Shown here: piece after piece, positions 1 through 9,754 of the stretch
Layout: the number at the start of each line of letters is the position of its first letter
How positions within the stretch are numbered: the first letter of the stretch is position 1
DNA from: Triticum aestivum
Taxonomy: Eukaryota > Streptophyta > Magnoliopsida > Poales > Poaceae
Assembly: GCF_018294505.1 (NCBI RefSeq)
Contig: NC_057798.1
Location: 373,182,081-373,246,080, forward strand
DNA: 64,000 bases
Reading direction: 5' to 3'
Made by a program: the position numbers and the translations under genes
The notes under the pieces: model-generated
Told to the model about the DNA's origin: nothing
The model's database searches: none
Seen by the model: the letters and a program-made list of their open reading frames with translations, nothing else

Positions 1-169
1 GATGCCTGGCTAAACAAGATGGCGTTGCATAATTCACATAAACGATGAATAAACTAAACAGATGGCATTCGCACAAAGGATGTCTAAACTAAGCAGATGA
101 CATATTTGATGTATAAAGTAAGCAATGCAAGACACCATATGCATGATATAACCAACATCAGCATGCAAG

Positions 170-379
170 TTAGAGCAAGACCTCGTGGGGTAAATAGGAG
201 TTGTCTTCTCCTTCTGAATCCCCCTCGGAACAGATATCTTCCTCTCGATTACAATCTGAAATGCGTGGAGTGGGGGCTGCCTTTGCGCCTACCATGGAGC
301 GACATCTGCATGAAATTTTATTGCCATGCAAGGCTCGTCTCTTTTGCTCTACATGTTCAGTTCTATTATTTACAATAAC
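170..379 (-). CDS. possible terminal exon of an unrecognised gene
   Basis: The minus strand is open for about 70 codons and ends in TAA at 170-172. The codons run from a good splice-acceptor context (pyrimidine-rich stretch then CAG, reading down from 379) to the stop. The encoded C-terminal tail has a basic, cysteine-containing stretch (KISCRCRS) followed by a very acidic tail (EGDSEGED), which looks like protein rather than random translation. I do not recognise the family. No matching upstream exon was found within the window, and no start codon is claimed because the exon would begin at the acceptor. It may be the last exon of a gene fragment left by a transposon, or chance. Nothing else in 1-715 could be identified. 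Confidence 0.3.
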   Translation of the reverse strand, partial: VIVNNRTEHVEQKRRALHGNKISCRCRSMVGAKAAPTPRISDCNREEDICSEGDSEGEDNSYLPHEVLL

Positions 380-717
380 TGTCATGCATAGGAATAAAAC
401 ATAGTGAGATTATGTAAGGAGTGCATGCAGAAATCCAGAGTGATGGTACCAACCTGTGGATAGACCCAAAACCAATTATAGCAGGCAGATAATGGCTTCA
501 GTTAAAAAATACAGATAATGGCTTCTTTACTGTTTGTTTCCCACCCAACATGAAACTCATAGTAGACATCGGAGATTAACCAGGTAGTAGATAGATACTA
601 TTGATTGCGGCCCCGATATGTACCCCACAACCATTTAAAAACTCAAGTTTGACCATTAGTTTGGAGCTGACTCGGAGTCTAATCGGTGAACAGGACGATA
701 AAGTAGCATGTAATATT

Positions 718-935
718 AAGCGATGCATAACGTAAGTAGACACGAAAGAGTGCGACCTCTCTTGCGGACCCGTGTAGTCCTCGAGGTCATCTGCTCGGTA
801 GATGATGGTAATGCGGTTTTCATGGCTGCCGGCGGTGGGGAAGAAGATCTGAGGCGGCAAAAGACAGTCTGGAGGCCGGATCCCTGCTGTGCTAGACCCT
901 TCTGTCGTTGGAGCAGTTGAGCTGGGGTGGACGAC
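718..935 (-). repeat. duplicated exon-like block, copy 1
   Basis: This block and the one at 1370-1580 share the pattern GGGGAAGAAGATCT (near 837 and 1477), an AGGCG after it, and the end TCGTTGGAGCAG (near 905 and 1542). On the minus strand both translate to a related stretch beginning RRLRSSSPPP, and the two reading frames stop at similar places. This looks like a diverged local duplication of a coding or formerly coding segment. No family was recognised. Confidence 0.45.
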
Positions 936-1005
936 GGCGCAGCAGGAGCGGGACAAACCACGCAAGGTTTTCCTTGACAACTATTTGTAAGAGAAGTAAT
1001 TCTGT

Positions 1006-1320
1006 AAGGGCTCGTTTGAATTGGAGGATTCCAACAATGCAGGGATAGGAAATAGACAGGAATAGGATAGGAATGCACGTGCAAAACAGAGAATTTAAAA
1101 ACATAGGATTCTGCCAATCTGGGTGTTTGATTCACAACAATTGGAAGATCACAGGATGCAAAGAAGCATGGTGAGATTAAGTCAAACCACAAGAAAATGT
1201 ACAATTATAATTCTATTATGCTACTATATCTTAGTCTTGTGCTTCATGAATAGGAATTTGAAAAGGAGGACAAGTGAAAATTAAAATTCCTATGTTTTTT
1301 CTTTCAAGGAGACACTAAAG
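1006..1320. other. AT-rich stretch, possible MITE left end
   Basis: The start (AGGGCTCGTTTGAATTGG, from 1008) resembles the terminal sequence of common grass foldback elements. The matching inverted end is not recognisable near 1300-1330, so no complete element is claimed. No gene is seen here. Confidence 0.2.
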
Positions 1321-1369
1321 GAACAAATCCGTGTGCTCAGTGGACAATATATATATAACATGTAGACTA

Positions 1370-1580
1370 AAAAAGAGATGCGACAAGTGTACAACCTCTT
1401 TGGCAAAGCCATGTCGATCTCAGCGTGATTGGATTGGCCGGTGAGTATGCTTCGGCTGACTTGGCTGTCGGAGGAGGGGAAGAAGATCTTAGGCGTCTGG
1501 AGATGGAGCCCGAGGTACTGCTCCGCTGTGATGGAGGGTTTCGTCGTTGGAGCAGCTCCGGTGAGTTGTACGACGCCGAG
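1370..1580 (-). repeat. duplicated exon-like block, copy 2
   Basis: This is the second copy of the block at 718-935. It begins with GTGTACAACCTCTTTGG near 1387, and the same 17-base string recurs near 2566 at the start of a third, more diverged copy (about 2545-2780). On the minus strand the ends of copies 2 and 3 read QRGCTL followed by a short variable tail. Copy 2 is the best match to copy 1. Function unknown. Confidence 0.45.
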
Positions 1581-1707
1581 GCTGAAGCAAGACAAGAGAG
1601 ACAACGAACAACATTAACATGAGTGGAATTATAATAGCATCTCCAATACATGACGTAAAATACATAACCACAAAGTGCTAGATGTAAAATACATCAGCCG
1701 CTCATCT

Positions 1708-1808
1708 CTGAACTTAACTGTCAAAACTGAATTTAACTGTCGAAACTGAACTTAACTGTCAAAACTGAATTTTGCTGTCGAAACTGAATTTTTCTGTCGA
1801 AACTGAAC
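1708..1808. repeat. 19-bp tandem repeat, about 5 copies
   Basis: Five consecutive units of CTGAAYTTAACTGTCRAAA with a few substitutions, ending in a partial sixth unit. The array lies 17 bases before the TIR element at 1825. Confidence 0.85.
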
Positions 1809-1824
1809 ACACTAGCAAGGTGAG

Positions 1825-2272
1825 GCTACACGTCGGTCGACTGACTTTTTCATCTCTGGTCAATCGATTTTGCAGTCGTTGGATACAAAATCAAGGGCAT
1901 GCGGTTCATCTTCAACCTCCACCCCCCTGGGCCGCCAGCCACCACCGGCCAAACAGCAGCCCCCTGCCGCCCGCGGCCGGCGGTGCGCCGCCCCGCCCGC
2001 CCCGAAAACACTCCCCACCGCCGGTCCGCCGCCGCCTCGGCCATCCCTCTAGGCCCCCCGTGCCAAGTTTTTTCTCCGGCGATCCTCACGCCACCGCCCC
2101 GCCACCACCGGCGACCACCGCCCCCACCCTGAACCCTAAGATAGATCATGGGGTACCTCTCCGACGAGCTCCCTCCCTGCTGCGGCTGGTTCTTCCTTCA
2201 CCCCGGCGAGCCCCACCCCACCCCCTGAAAATCGACTGACCCAAAAGTCGATTCAGTCGACTGAAGTGTAGC
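1825..2272. mobile_element. TIR DNA transposon carrying a gene fragment (Pack-type)
   Basis: The left end (GCTACACGTCGGTCGACTGA) and the reverse complement of the right end (GCTACACTTCAGTCGACTGA) are inverted repeats. They stay similar for about 50 bases, with both sides reaching GGTCARTCGATTTT. Between them is a strongly GC-rich interior of about 345 bp, unlike the AT-rich flanks, resembling the 5' end of a grass gene with a short ATG-led reading frame at 2148. No transposase is encoded. I could not find a convincing target-site duplication, so the superfamily is unsettled. Long TIRs with captured GC-rich gene sequence best fit a Mutator-like Pack element. Confidence 0.55.
2148..2228 (+). 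pseudogene. captured gene start inside the TIR element
   Basis: An ATG in a GATCATGGGG context opens a 26-codon frame beginning MGYLSDELPP and closed by TGA at 2226-2228, which already lies in the right terminal repeat. The upstream 300 bases are a GC-rich leader with many proline-type codons in other frames. This suggests the element took up the first exon of a cellular gene and truncated it. The donor gene is not recognised. Confidence 0.35.
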
Positions 2273-2279
2273 TAAATCG

Positions 2280-2420
2280 AAGCAACATCGCAGGCAAGAG
2301 CAAGAGCAAGAGCAGCAGCGCGAGCAAGAGTAATAGCAATAGCAAGAGCAGACTAGGCAGGGGACCGAGAGCAAGAGCAGAGCAGCAGCGCGAGCGAGAG
2401 CTAAAGCAGCAGCAGCTCCT
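2280..2420. repeat. low-complexity AGCAAGAGC/AGCAGC tract
   Basis: An imperfect GCAAGA/GCAGCA hexamer- and triplet-type repeat directly after the TIR element. It produces long Ser/Cys/Leu-rich translations on the minus strand that are not genes. 2421-2780 contains the third, weak copy of the exon-like block. 2781-3370 shows no gene. Confidence 0.7.
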
Positions 2421-3372
2421 ACTGATGTGGACGTCGCCGCCGAGGGAGCGACGCCGTGGAGGAAGTGGCCGGCACAGCCGCCGTGGATGGAGCCGCACCG
2501 TGTCACCTCGGGACCGAGCGCTGGCAGCACCGTGAGATCGAATCAAGAAGAAAATGCATCGATTAGTGTACAACCTCTTTGGTGGCACCGATTAGGCCGC
2601 AGCTTCATCCGAGGAAATGGCGATGATGATGCTCTTCCGGTGGTGCAGGTGAAGACGACGGTGTGGGAATGGAGGTGGCGCAAAAGACGAGGGGAACGTC
2701 GGGGCAGCTCCTTGGAGGTGGAGGACGGGGTGGCTGAACCGGCGGGACCACGAGATCGACGACGGATCCTCATCCGGTACGGTGGATGAGGGACGTCGAG
2801 GTGTTGTTGTGGACGACGTCGTCGGGCAAGAGGCTCCGGCTGGGTGGCAGACGGCGCAGGGTGTGGGGCTTCGTCGTGGGTTTTCGCGGCCTCGGTGTAT
2901 GAATGGGTGGGCGGATGGGATGGCAGTGGGGAACCATGGCTTAGGGACGCGCTTATTCGAAATGTGGGGTAAGTTATGAAAGTACCCCCACCTATTTGAG
3001 GCGCTTCTTTCGGTTCAGGGGTACCACGGGCATTCCGCGTGTCGGGATTTCACAGGAGGTGGGTGTTTTCGTGTGTGTTGTAATTTCGGAATAGCAAGGC
3101 GCGGGTTGAGATGGAGGGAGTTGTCGGAGCACGACGAGACAAAGATATATCTTAAATATTTCGGGCTAACAAGGCGCGGGTTGAAATTTCCGGACAAGCC
3201 TAATATGTACTGTACCAAATCAATGCGCACTACAAATGTCACTCAAAACTTTGAATTCATGTTATGTTCAATTAAAATATTTTGCTACGTGTATAATGCA
3301 TGCAACCTACTACTCAAATGAACGTTTTAGTGCATTCCAAACGTATATACTACCGCTTGAATATGAACTAAA

Positions 3373-3490
3373 TTTGAATTCGTTTCTCTATTTGAATAAG
3401 ATCTACAATAATGGTTGTTGTGAAGTCAAAGCATTTGAATTCGTTTCTCTGTTTTAATAAGATCTACAATCATAATTATTGTCAAGTTAA
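3373..3490. repeat. 61-bp tandem duplication
   Basis: Two diverged copies of a unit starting TTTGAATTCGTTTCTCT (at 3373 and 3434), each continuing through an AATAAGATCTACAAT-like block. AT-rich and non-coding. Confidence 0.7.
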
Positions 3491-3721
3491 ACCATCGTGT
3501 GTGTATTATCTTCACAGCACACCACATGATTAGTCCCGAGTTACATATGAACTATGTGTACTATATGAACTCGAAATCAATTTTTTGAATCCACTTTATT
3601 TTGATTTCAAATCACACTACATTTCTAGCTCTAGCTAGATCTTCATAATCTAAACCATGTCTCATATGTATAATGTGTTTATCACATTATGTGCCCCGCC
3701 CCCTACGCCTACAAGTATTTA

Positions 3722-3940
3722 GACGTGAGTTGCAAACACCAGACATTACCACAAATTCAAATAAAATGTGAGAATGTTCGATATATAGTATTGTTTAGAT
3801 TGTTCGATATTTAGTTGTAAGCTGCAAACACCACACATTATCACAAATTCAAATAAAATGTGAGATTGTTTGATGTATATTATGGTTTAGATTGTCCGAC
3901 ATTTAGTTGTGAGTTGCAAACACCATGCATTATCACATTA
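3722..3940. repeat. about 92-bp tandem repeat, 2.3 copies
   Basis: Units begin at about 3726, 3819 and 3911 with (G/A)AG(T/C)TGCAAACACCA and share AAATTCAAATAAAATGTGAGA. The third unit is partial. Confidence 0.75.
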
Positions 3941-5075
3941 TGGTATAACATGTGCACAACACGTGTATCACCGCTATATTCATGCATGCATATGTTTAAA
4001 ACACTATGATCTCCTATTCAAATATATGAATCCGCTTTCATATCAAATTATGATCTTTGTTAGTCTCTTACACCCATGCAATCCTACAACCTTTGTAGCT
4101 ACCACTAACTTTCTCTCGTGCATGCACACGCCCTCCTCTCCCTCCCCGTCCCTCGGCATTCTATCCACCGGGCACATTCATTTTTTTTCTTTAGGTTGTT
4201 CTCCCAGAGTCTCCACAACTCCTTTCCGACACGCACTGATCGATAAACCTGTCCAGCGATGCCTGCCTACAACATACACACACACACCTTCAATCTCCTC
4301 CTTTATGTGTCCTTGCCTCCTGTCTCTCATACGGTCACACACACTTGTAAACTCTCGCCCCTCTTTTCATCGATCTCACAACCGCACACTCCTCCCCCTA
4401 TCTAGCTAGTAGCCGGGCCTCTCGCACCACCACCTAGCTCCATTCTCTCTGTCTATCCGTCTCGCCGGGCCTTATTTGCCTCTAACAAATGGACGTACAC
4501 CGACCGATCTCGCTATACATATAGCTAGCTAGGTCCTTTATAACTCGTTTTTACCCACGCGTCGATCGATCTACCTCATTAGTTGTGTCTCTCCCTTCCT
4601 CCGACAAACAACAATTGATCTACCAATCTAGTTAGATTTGCTTACCAAACACATGGTTCCCCTTCATCATCCATGGATGCGTCCCGACAGATCTATCACG
4701 CACATGCACACACAGAAACACATCCCCACTCTTATTGATAACATTGCAGTTCCACCCTCAGTTTGTCTAGTAGGCCTCTCCCACCATCTTCGAGAAGCAA
4801 GTCCATCACCCATCCAGCACTCTACCCCTCTCCCTCCCTCTCTCTCTCTCCACTCTCTCTCTGTGTGTCCCATCATATTTCCCGTCCTTCAGTTATGTAT
4901 CGATGTCGACCGATCTCCCTCAAGACATAGCTGGGTCTCTCCTTCTCAACACATATACGAGTCGTTCTACCTCTATAGTTAGGCCTCTGCCTACCCCTCC
5001 CCCCACCCCCCACCCCCTCCCCCCTCCCACACACCGATACATCGAGCGCTCTAGTCATGTCTGCCTGCCACACAC
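3941..5075. other. pyrimidine-rich stretch without a gene
   Basis: The plus strand is strongly enriched in C and T, with CTCTCT and CCCCTCCC tracts near 4830-4865 and 4990-5035, just before the assembly gap. Open frames here are a by-product of composition. No exon, RNA or transposon end was identified. Confidence 0.6.
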
Positions 5076-5557
5076 NNNNNNNNNNNNNNNNNNNNNNNNN
5101 NNNNNNNNNNNNNNNNNNNNNNNNNNNNNNNNNNNNNNNNNNNNNNNNNNNNNNNNNNNNNNNNNNNNNNNNNNNNNNNNNNNNNNNNNNNNNNNNNNNN
5201 NNNNNNNNNNNNNNNNNNNNNNNNNNNNNNNNNNNNNNNNNNNNNNNNNNNNNNNNNNNNNNNNNNNNNNNNNNNNNNNNNNNNNNNNNNNNNNNNNNNN
5301 NNNNNNNNNNNNNNNNNNNNNNNNNNNNNNNNNNNNNNNNNNNNNNNNNNNNNNNNNNNNNNNNNNNNNNNNNNNNNNNNNNNNNNNNNNNNNNNNNNNN
5401 NNNNNNNNNNNNNNNNNNNNNNNNNNNNNNNNNNNNNNNNNNNNNNNNNNNNNNNNNNNNNNNNNNNNNNNNNNNNNNNNNNNNNNNNNNNNNNNNNNNN
5501 NNNNNNNNNNNNNNNNNNNNNNNNNNNNNNNNNNNNNNNNNNNNNNNNNNNNNNNNN
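5076..5557. other. assembly gap (482 N)
   Basis: A run of undetermined bases. It starts within CT/CA-rich low-complexity sequence, which probably caused it. Confidence 0.99.
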
Positions 5558-5884
5558 ACCAACGCGGTTTGTATCTCTCACACACACCCACGTAGGTGGG
5601 GGACGTGCACGAAGAGAAGAGGTGCATGCACGGCGCACGTCCTCCCGTCTCTTTCCCAACCACGCCCGGGCGGGTACACGGTGGAGCTCATTTCTGTACG
5701 AAAAAGGCAGCCCACATGGTAATTTGGCATGTGTACTAGTTGTCCACTTGGTGGAGGGAGGATCGTCTACCACGGGTGAACAAACAAACTGCGACTTGAC
5801 GCGTTATGTTAAATTAAAAAAAGAGGCAAACCATGTGGGGCCTACCTTAGAGGCAAGGCTCTATACACTTGAGTAATTTTGATG

Positions 5885-6035
5885 TGTCCCGTCAACTCGC
5901 AGAACGAGAAGAAGCTTGCTTAGTACGCCGTCTCCCCCGTCCACGGGCGCAGTGGCTCGCAGGATGAGGTGAAGCTTGCTCCGCCTTATGCCCGCTCCCT
6001 CGCCCATGCGCGCGGTGGCTCGCAGGACGAGGAGA
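5885..6035. repeat. degenerate tandem repeat, about 3 units of 50-60 bp
   Basis: Three blocks share (GGCTC/AACTC)GCAG(G/A)A(C/T)GAG, and two continue AAGCTTGCT, at about 5893, 5951 and 6014. GC-rich and non-coding. Confidence 0.6.
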
Positions 6036-6046
6036 AAAATTTACTA

Positions 6047-6223
6047 CTCCCTCCGTTTACTCCCCGTCCCTACTAATACCTTGGTTATAGAGATTATATC
6101 ATATTGTTTGGAATATATATGTCCATTAGTAGATTTCAATATGAACTACTAGTACATACTCCAAACACTGATGTATATAGACGTATTTTAGAGTGTAGAT
6201 TCACTCATTTTGCTCCGTATGTA
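6047..6223. mobile_element. Stowaway MITE, 3' end missing
   Basis: Starts after a TA with CTCCCTCCGTTT and contains the typical Triticeae Stowaway interior (TATATAGACGTATTTTAGAG, then TTTTGCTCCGTATGTAG). The expected right terminal repeat is absent and CTCGCCCC-type sequence follows. Such Tc1/Mariner-derived elements are non-coding. Confidence 0.7.
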
Positions 6224-6544
6224 GCACTCTCCCTCGCCCCTCGCCCCTCGCCCACGTGGTGGACGTGTAGCAATTCATTCGGTCTCATATAGCCAGAACG
6301 ATATATACTGCACTACCATTATTGCTCGACTTCCCGAGGAGGCGAAGAGCCAATCGCAAGGTTAATATTTTGGAGATGCCAAGCGCAAGGTTATAGGAGA
6401 ACGAGTAGTAGGTGTTGCGTCATTTATAAATAAAGTTTTTTTTCTTCAGTGGCATGTATGCAATATGATAGGTTCATATGGAGAGAAAAGGAAACCGCTC
6501 CACTATATACATAGTCAGGATGGGCCAGCCTACACGGTTGCTTG

Positions 6545-6830
6545 CTGGGGTTGCTCTCTCCACACTCTCTTGCACAAAACGACTGTGGCCACATCTCTAA
6601 CATCCCGGCGTATCACGTCCGCTGGGGGAAGGGGTGGATGCTTAGTGTAGATGCGGTCGCTGTCGCTGATGGCGAAAACCCACTGTCAGCACGTCCCGAT
6701 CAGGGGTCCCCGCCGTTCTCTCTCACAAAACCGGTGAGGTTGCATTCGTCCCTTGCTCACTGCCGCGATGTGGGCAGGTGCCGCCTCCCGCCGCCCTCCT
6801 CAAGGTTGAGCTACGTCCCTCAGGTACAAC
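6545..6830 (+). other. exon-like block, copy 1 (related to 9425-9700)
   Basis: Shares ordered blocks with 9425-9700: GTTGCTCTCT near its start; a GC-rich GGGRAAGGGG then GGNGCTTA; then GTCGCTGTCGCTGATGGCG and CCCACT. Both copies resemble a grass 5' leader exon. An AG acceptor-like site follows at about 7003 before the first copy of the GGAACTGCACAAAA-type motif. No extended reading frame is shared, so it is not called as coding. Confidence 0.4.
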
Positions 6831-7017
6831 TCCCTTTACAGTCGGCTTGCACCACTGCTCCAGCTGCCCACATCACTCCCTGTGGATATTTCTCTACTTC
6901 TTTGCCCCGCACATACCTCTACTGGCTTCTACGTACTGTATTTTTGAATTAACTAGTCCCAGTAATCTTATTCTAATCACGCTTCTTCAATTTCTTTGCC
7001 ACAGGGATGCTCATCTC

Positions 7018-7040
7018 GATTTTGGTGAAACTGCACAAAA
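7018..7040 (+). repeat. first copy of the ACTGCACAAAA motif
   Basis: GATTTTGGTGAAACTGCACA at 7018, directly after an acceptor-like TTTGCCACAG. Related copies occur at about 10868, 10906 (inverted), 10958, 11139, 11574, 12403 and 12541. Confidence 0.6.
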
Positions 7041-7167
7041 TGATCGGATGGTCATAGGGTTGCAAACTTCATTTCTTGGGTAGCTCCAACGTTGCCAGCA
7101 AATTTAAGCCTGGTTAGGGTTTACGGTTCAAGGGCTAGGGACTGCATGGATCGATTTTTTTTCTTTA

Positions 7168-7265
7168 GCTGTCTCTGTTCCAAAATAAGTGCCAACTTTA
7201 GTAGTAGTACAACTTTGTACTAAAGTTTGCATAAAGTTGAGACACTTATTTTGGAACGGAGGGAG
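7168..7265. mobile_element. Stowaway MITE (98 bp)
   Basis: Flanked by TA on both sides. The left end (TCTGTTCCAAAATAAGTG) and right end (CACTTATTTTGGAACGGAGG) are near-perfect inverted repeats. Non-autonomous Tc1/Mariner type. Confidence 0.9.
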
Positions 7266-7449
7266 TACATATTGGCTATGATTTGACAATCATTGAGATG
7301 CAATAGCATCCATGTTAGTCTCCTTTGTATTTAATGAAATGTTGCAACGGGCAACCTTGGACGCAAGATACATGTAACAGAAGCTGGAAGCTTCATAGCA
7401 TTGTACAAATTTATCTCGCTGATAAATTATAGTACGTACTATACTAGTA

Positions 7450-8092
7450 CTTCCTCCATTCCTAAATATAAGTCTTTGTGGAGATTTCACCATGAACCAC
7501 ATGCGGATGTATATAGATGCATTTTAAGTGTAGATTCATTCATTTTGTTCCGTATGTAGTTCACCCAGTGGAATCTCTACAAAGACTTATCTACTAGTAA
7601 TAGCTAGCCCCCACTACTAGGAATTCTCTATCCTCTCCTTGAGCCACATCATCAAAATTAATGTAGCCGTTAGATGAACTAAATCAGTCCATAATAGCCG
7701 TCTGATCTAGACGTTGAGAGGCTCCACACTAAGCCACATGCAAGCATGCAGAAATATCATGGCATGCATGTGAGTGGGTTTTAAATCACATCAACATGTC
7801 TGCATGCAAGCATGCACCGGTAGCATGCATGTAAGTGAGCTTTTAAGTCCCATTAACATGTCAAAAAGAAAAATATAATCCCATTATGCAGTAGGAGTTG
7901 GCTGATCTTTTTTCCTTACGTAGGATGATCTAAATGATGATGGGAGTTTATTTAGTTTGGCTACCACATTTGTAATGCGGTTATAGAGTTTTTTTTAGTT
8001 CTATGAAATCGATAATTTTGCGCAGAGAGATATACGGCTGTTCCGCGACAACAAGCGGGGACTCATCTAGTAATATTTAGGAACGGAGGGAG
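7450..8092. mobile_element. Stowaway MITE split by a Helitron
   Basis: The left end (TTCCTCCATTCCTAAATATA) follows TA at 7448, and the right end (ATTTAGGAACGGAGGGAG) precedes TA at 8093. The interior has the usual Stowaway sequence up to AAAGACTTA, and resumes after a 481-bp insertion at 7590-8070. Without the insertion the MITE would be about 160 bp. Confidence 0.85.
7590..8070 (+). mobile_element. short non-autonomous Helitron
   Basis: Begins TCTACTAGTAATAG directly after an A of the host MITE and ends CATCTAG directly before a T, matching Helitron insertion between A and T without target duplication. Twelve bases before the 3' CTAG end is a hairpin with 4-bp arms (CCGC at 8043-8046, GCGG at 8055-8058). 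The TC start, CTRR end and subterminal hairpin are the three structural marks of plant Helitrons. The interior is non-coding, so the rolling-circle transposase must have come from elsewhere. Confidence 0.7.
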
Positions 8093-8329
8093 TACCATGT
8101 AAAGAGTTAGGTGTCGCACGGTGTCCAGAAAATATGGTGATAGTGTGAGGTGGGCCATGTAATCACTGAGCCTGCGTGTTTTCACTACTCTTGCACTCCT
8201 CCGCTGTAAGAATGGAGAAAATTGTAATCTAGTAGTACCTCATTTCGCTGAAAGCGTGGGACATCCAGCAGTCCTACAACCTAAGTTATAAAGACCAATG
8301 AGCCGTCAAATCACATAGACCCAGCAGTA

Positions 8330-8530
8330 AGTTGTACGGACGAAGCAACCATCACTCTTGCGCCAGTGAGAGGTCGCGTCCGCTCTGCCCGGGCATGAAT
8401 GCGGCACCGATTCTTTGGAGCGGCGCTGACCGTTTTGGGCGGGAAGCGCGCTCGGGCAATGGAGGGGCTTTGGGTGGGCCAGGCTGGTCAGGAGCGGGCG
8501 TGGCAGCTGTCCGCATGTCCCTACCGGACA
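8330..8530 (+). promoter_or_regulatory. promoter-like GC-rich block shared with 14.5-14.6 kb
   Basis: Contains GATTCTTTGG and then TTTTGGGCGGGAAGCGCGC (about 8432), similar to TTTCGGGCGGAAAGCGCGCG at about 14585, upstream of the minus-strand gene at 13.8-14.3 kb. It may be a detached copy of that gene family's upstream region. No gene follows. Confidence 0.3.
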
Positions 8531-8626
8531 TGACCGAAAACGAGAGGATGCACCGACTCCCGCGGCTAAAATCGTACACTACACACCATCTCTCTATAGG
8601 AGTAGGTCGATTTTTCGCTCTCTCTA

Positions 8627-8680
8627 ACACACACATGCTGTTAAACACACACACACACACTCACACACGCACACGCATGC
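8627..8680. repeat. CA-rich microsatellite
   Basis: ACACAC runs with minor interruptions. At 8711-8734 the right end of another Stowaway element is visible (GACGGAGGGAG followed by TA) without its left half. Confidence 0.8.
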
Positions 8681-9164
8681 ACCTTGGTCCCGTTGCACCT
8701 TCTAACGTGACTTATTACACCTAGACGGAGGGAGTAGTAAGTATACGAGATACGGTAGCACACTGACTTAAGTCGAATACAAGTGCCCAAAATTGTGTGC
8801 ATGTTATAATAAGGATTCACTTAAAATAGTACGTGAGCGAACAGAGGGATCAATTGGACAGTGTTCCCGAGCAGTAGCGAGATGTGTGAGGTAAGATACA
8901 CCGCTGGCGATTTTATTTTTTCTTATTAATTTGTTTGTTTCACCCTCTGACTGGTGGGACCCAACGTACTACGTGGAGAGAGGTAAGGTGACTAAGGCTG
9001 CATTATTTCTGCACCACTGTGGATAGTCTTACCACCAAAGCCACATGACACGATTATGATTGAAATCCCAATGACTCCCACACACACACACAAAAAAAAC
9101 ACGGCATGCTTGTCACACGAATGCAGGAATGTATAAAAGGTTATTTTCCTCTAGTTGAACATAA

Positions 9165-9240
9165 CGGGAGGGTTGTGTAGCTGGTTAGCCTGTTCGCTCA
9201 TCAAACTTGAGGTCTCGGGTTCGATAACTACACTTGAGCA
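9165..9240 (+). repeat. tRNA-derived block, probable SINE head
   Basis: TGTAGCTGGTTAGC resembles a pol III A box (tRNA D-arm) and GGGTTCGATAAC about 35 bases later resembles a B box (T-arm). A short stem-loop region with CTCAT lies between, as in Met/Ile-type tRNAs. The acceptor stem does not pair well, so it is not a functional tRNA. A degraded tRNA-derived SINE or tRNA pseudogene is the best reading. Confidence 0.4.
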
Positions 9241-9424
9241 TAATTTGTGCCATGAGGATTCTTTGACTGGTCAAAATGGATGGATACGGAGCTATACGAT
9301 CTCGTAGTGACCGTAGTGACCGTATAATCACCTCATCACGTATAAGTTGCAGCCTCGACACTTGTTTTCTAGGGTTTGCACACTTCACACTCTCTCTCCA
9401 GTATATATATACACACTGGAGCCT

Positions 9425-9700
9425 CAGCGCTTGTAGTTGCTCTCTTCAAACTCTCTCACCCTCTCCAGATCTAAACAAGACTTCGTTGGCCTCTCTCTCC
9501 CCGCACTGCTGCTCAAAGAGCCGGCAGGATCCGTCCGCCGGGAAGGGAAGGAGGCTTAACGCTGTCGCCGTCAGCGAGGGAGGGAATCCACTACCGGCGC
9601 AGCTGTTCACTTTCACCCAGCGGCGCCGCGGGAGGGCCTCCGACCCCTTCTTCTTTTCCGCCGTCCCATCGCCCACCGAACCACGCCCCAAGAACCTTAA
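9425..9700 (+). other. exon-like block, copy 2 (leader exon with donor site)
   Basis: This GC-rich block follows a TATATATATA run (about 9404-9414) that could serve as a TATA element. It ends in CCTTAAG/GTATAATTT, a good splice-donor context at about 9701. It matches the block at 6545-6830 in ordered segments. It may be the first, untranslated exon of the broken B3-type gene downstream. That link is inference. Confidence 0.4.
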
Positions 9701-9754
9701 GGTATAATTTACTTACTCCACATGCATTGCTCTAGCTGCATGTATACCATGTCT

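Noticed and set aside
3909..4409. Plus-strand frame of 166 codons
   Set aside because: Ser/His/Pro-rich translation of a pyrimidine-rich tract; no motif and no splice or promoter context.
4873..5773. Open frames of 200-240 codons across the N gap
   Set aside because: They consist mostly of undetermined residues and prove nothing.
9165..9240. Functional tRNA gene
   Set aside because: The acceptor stem does not pair and the anticodon arm is poor.
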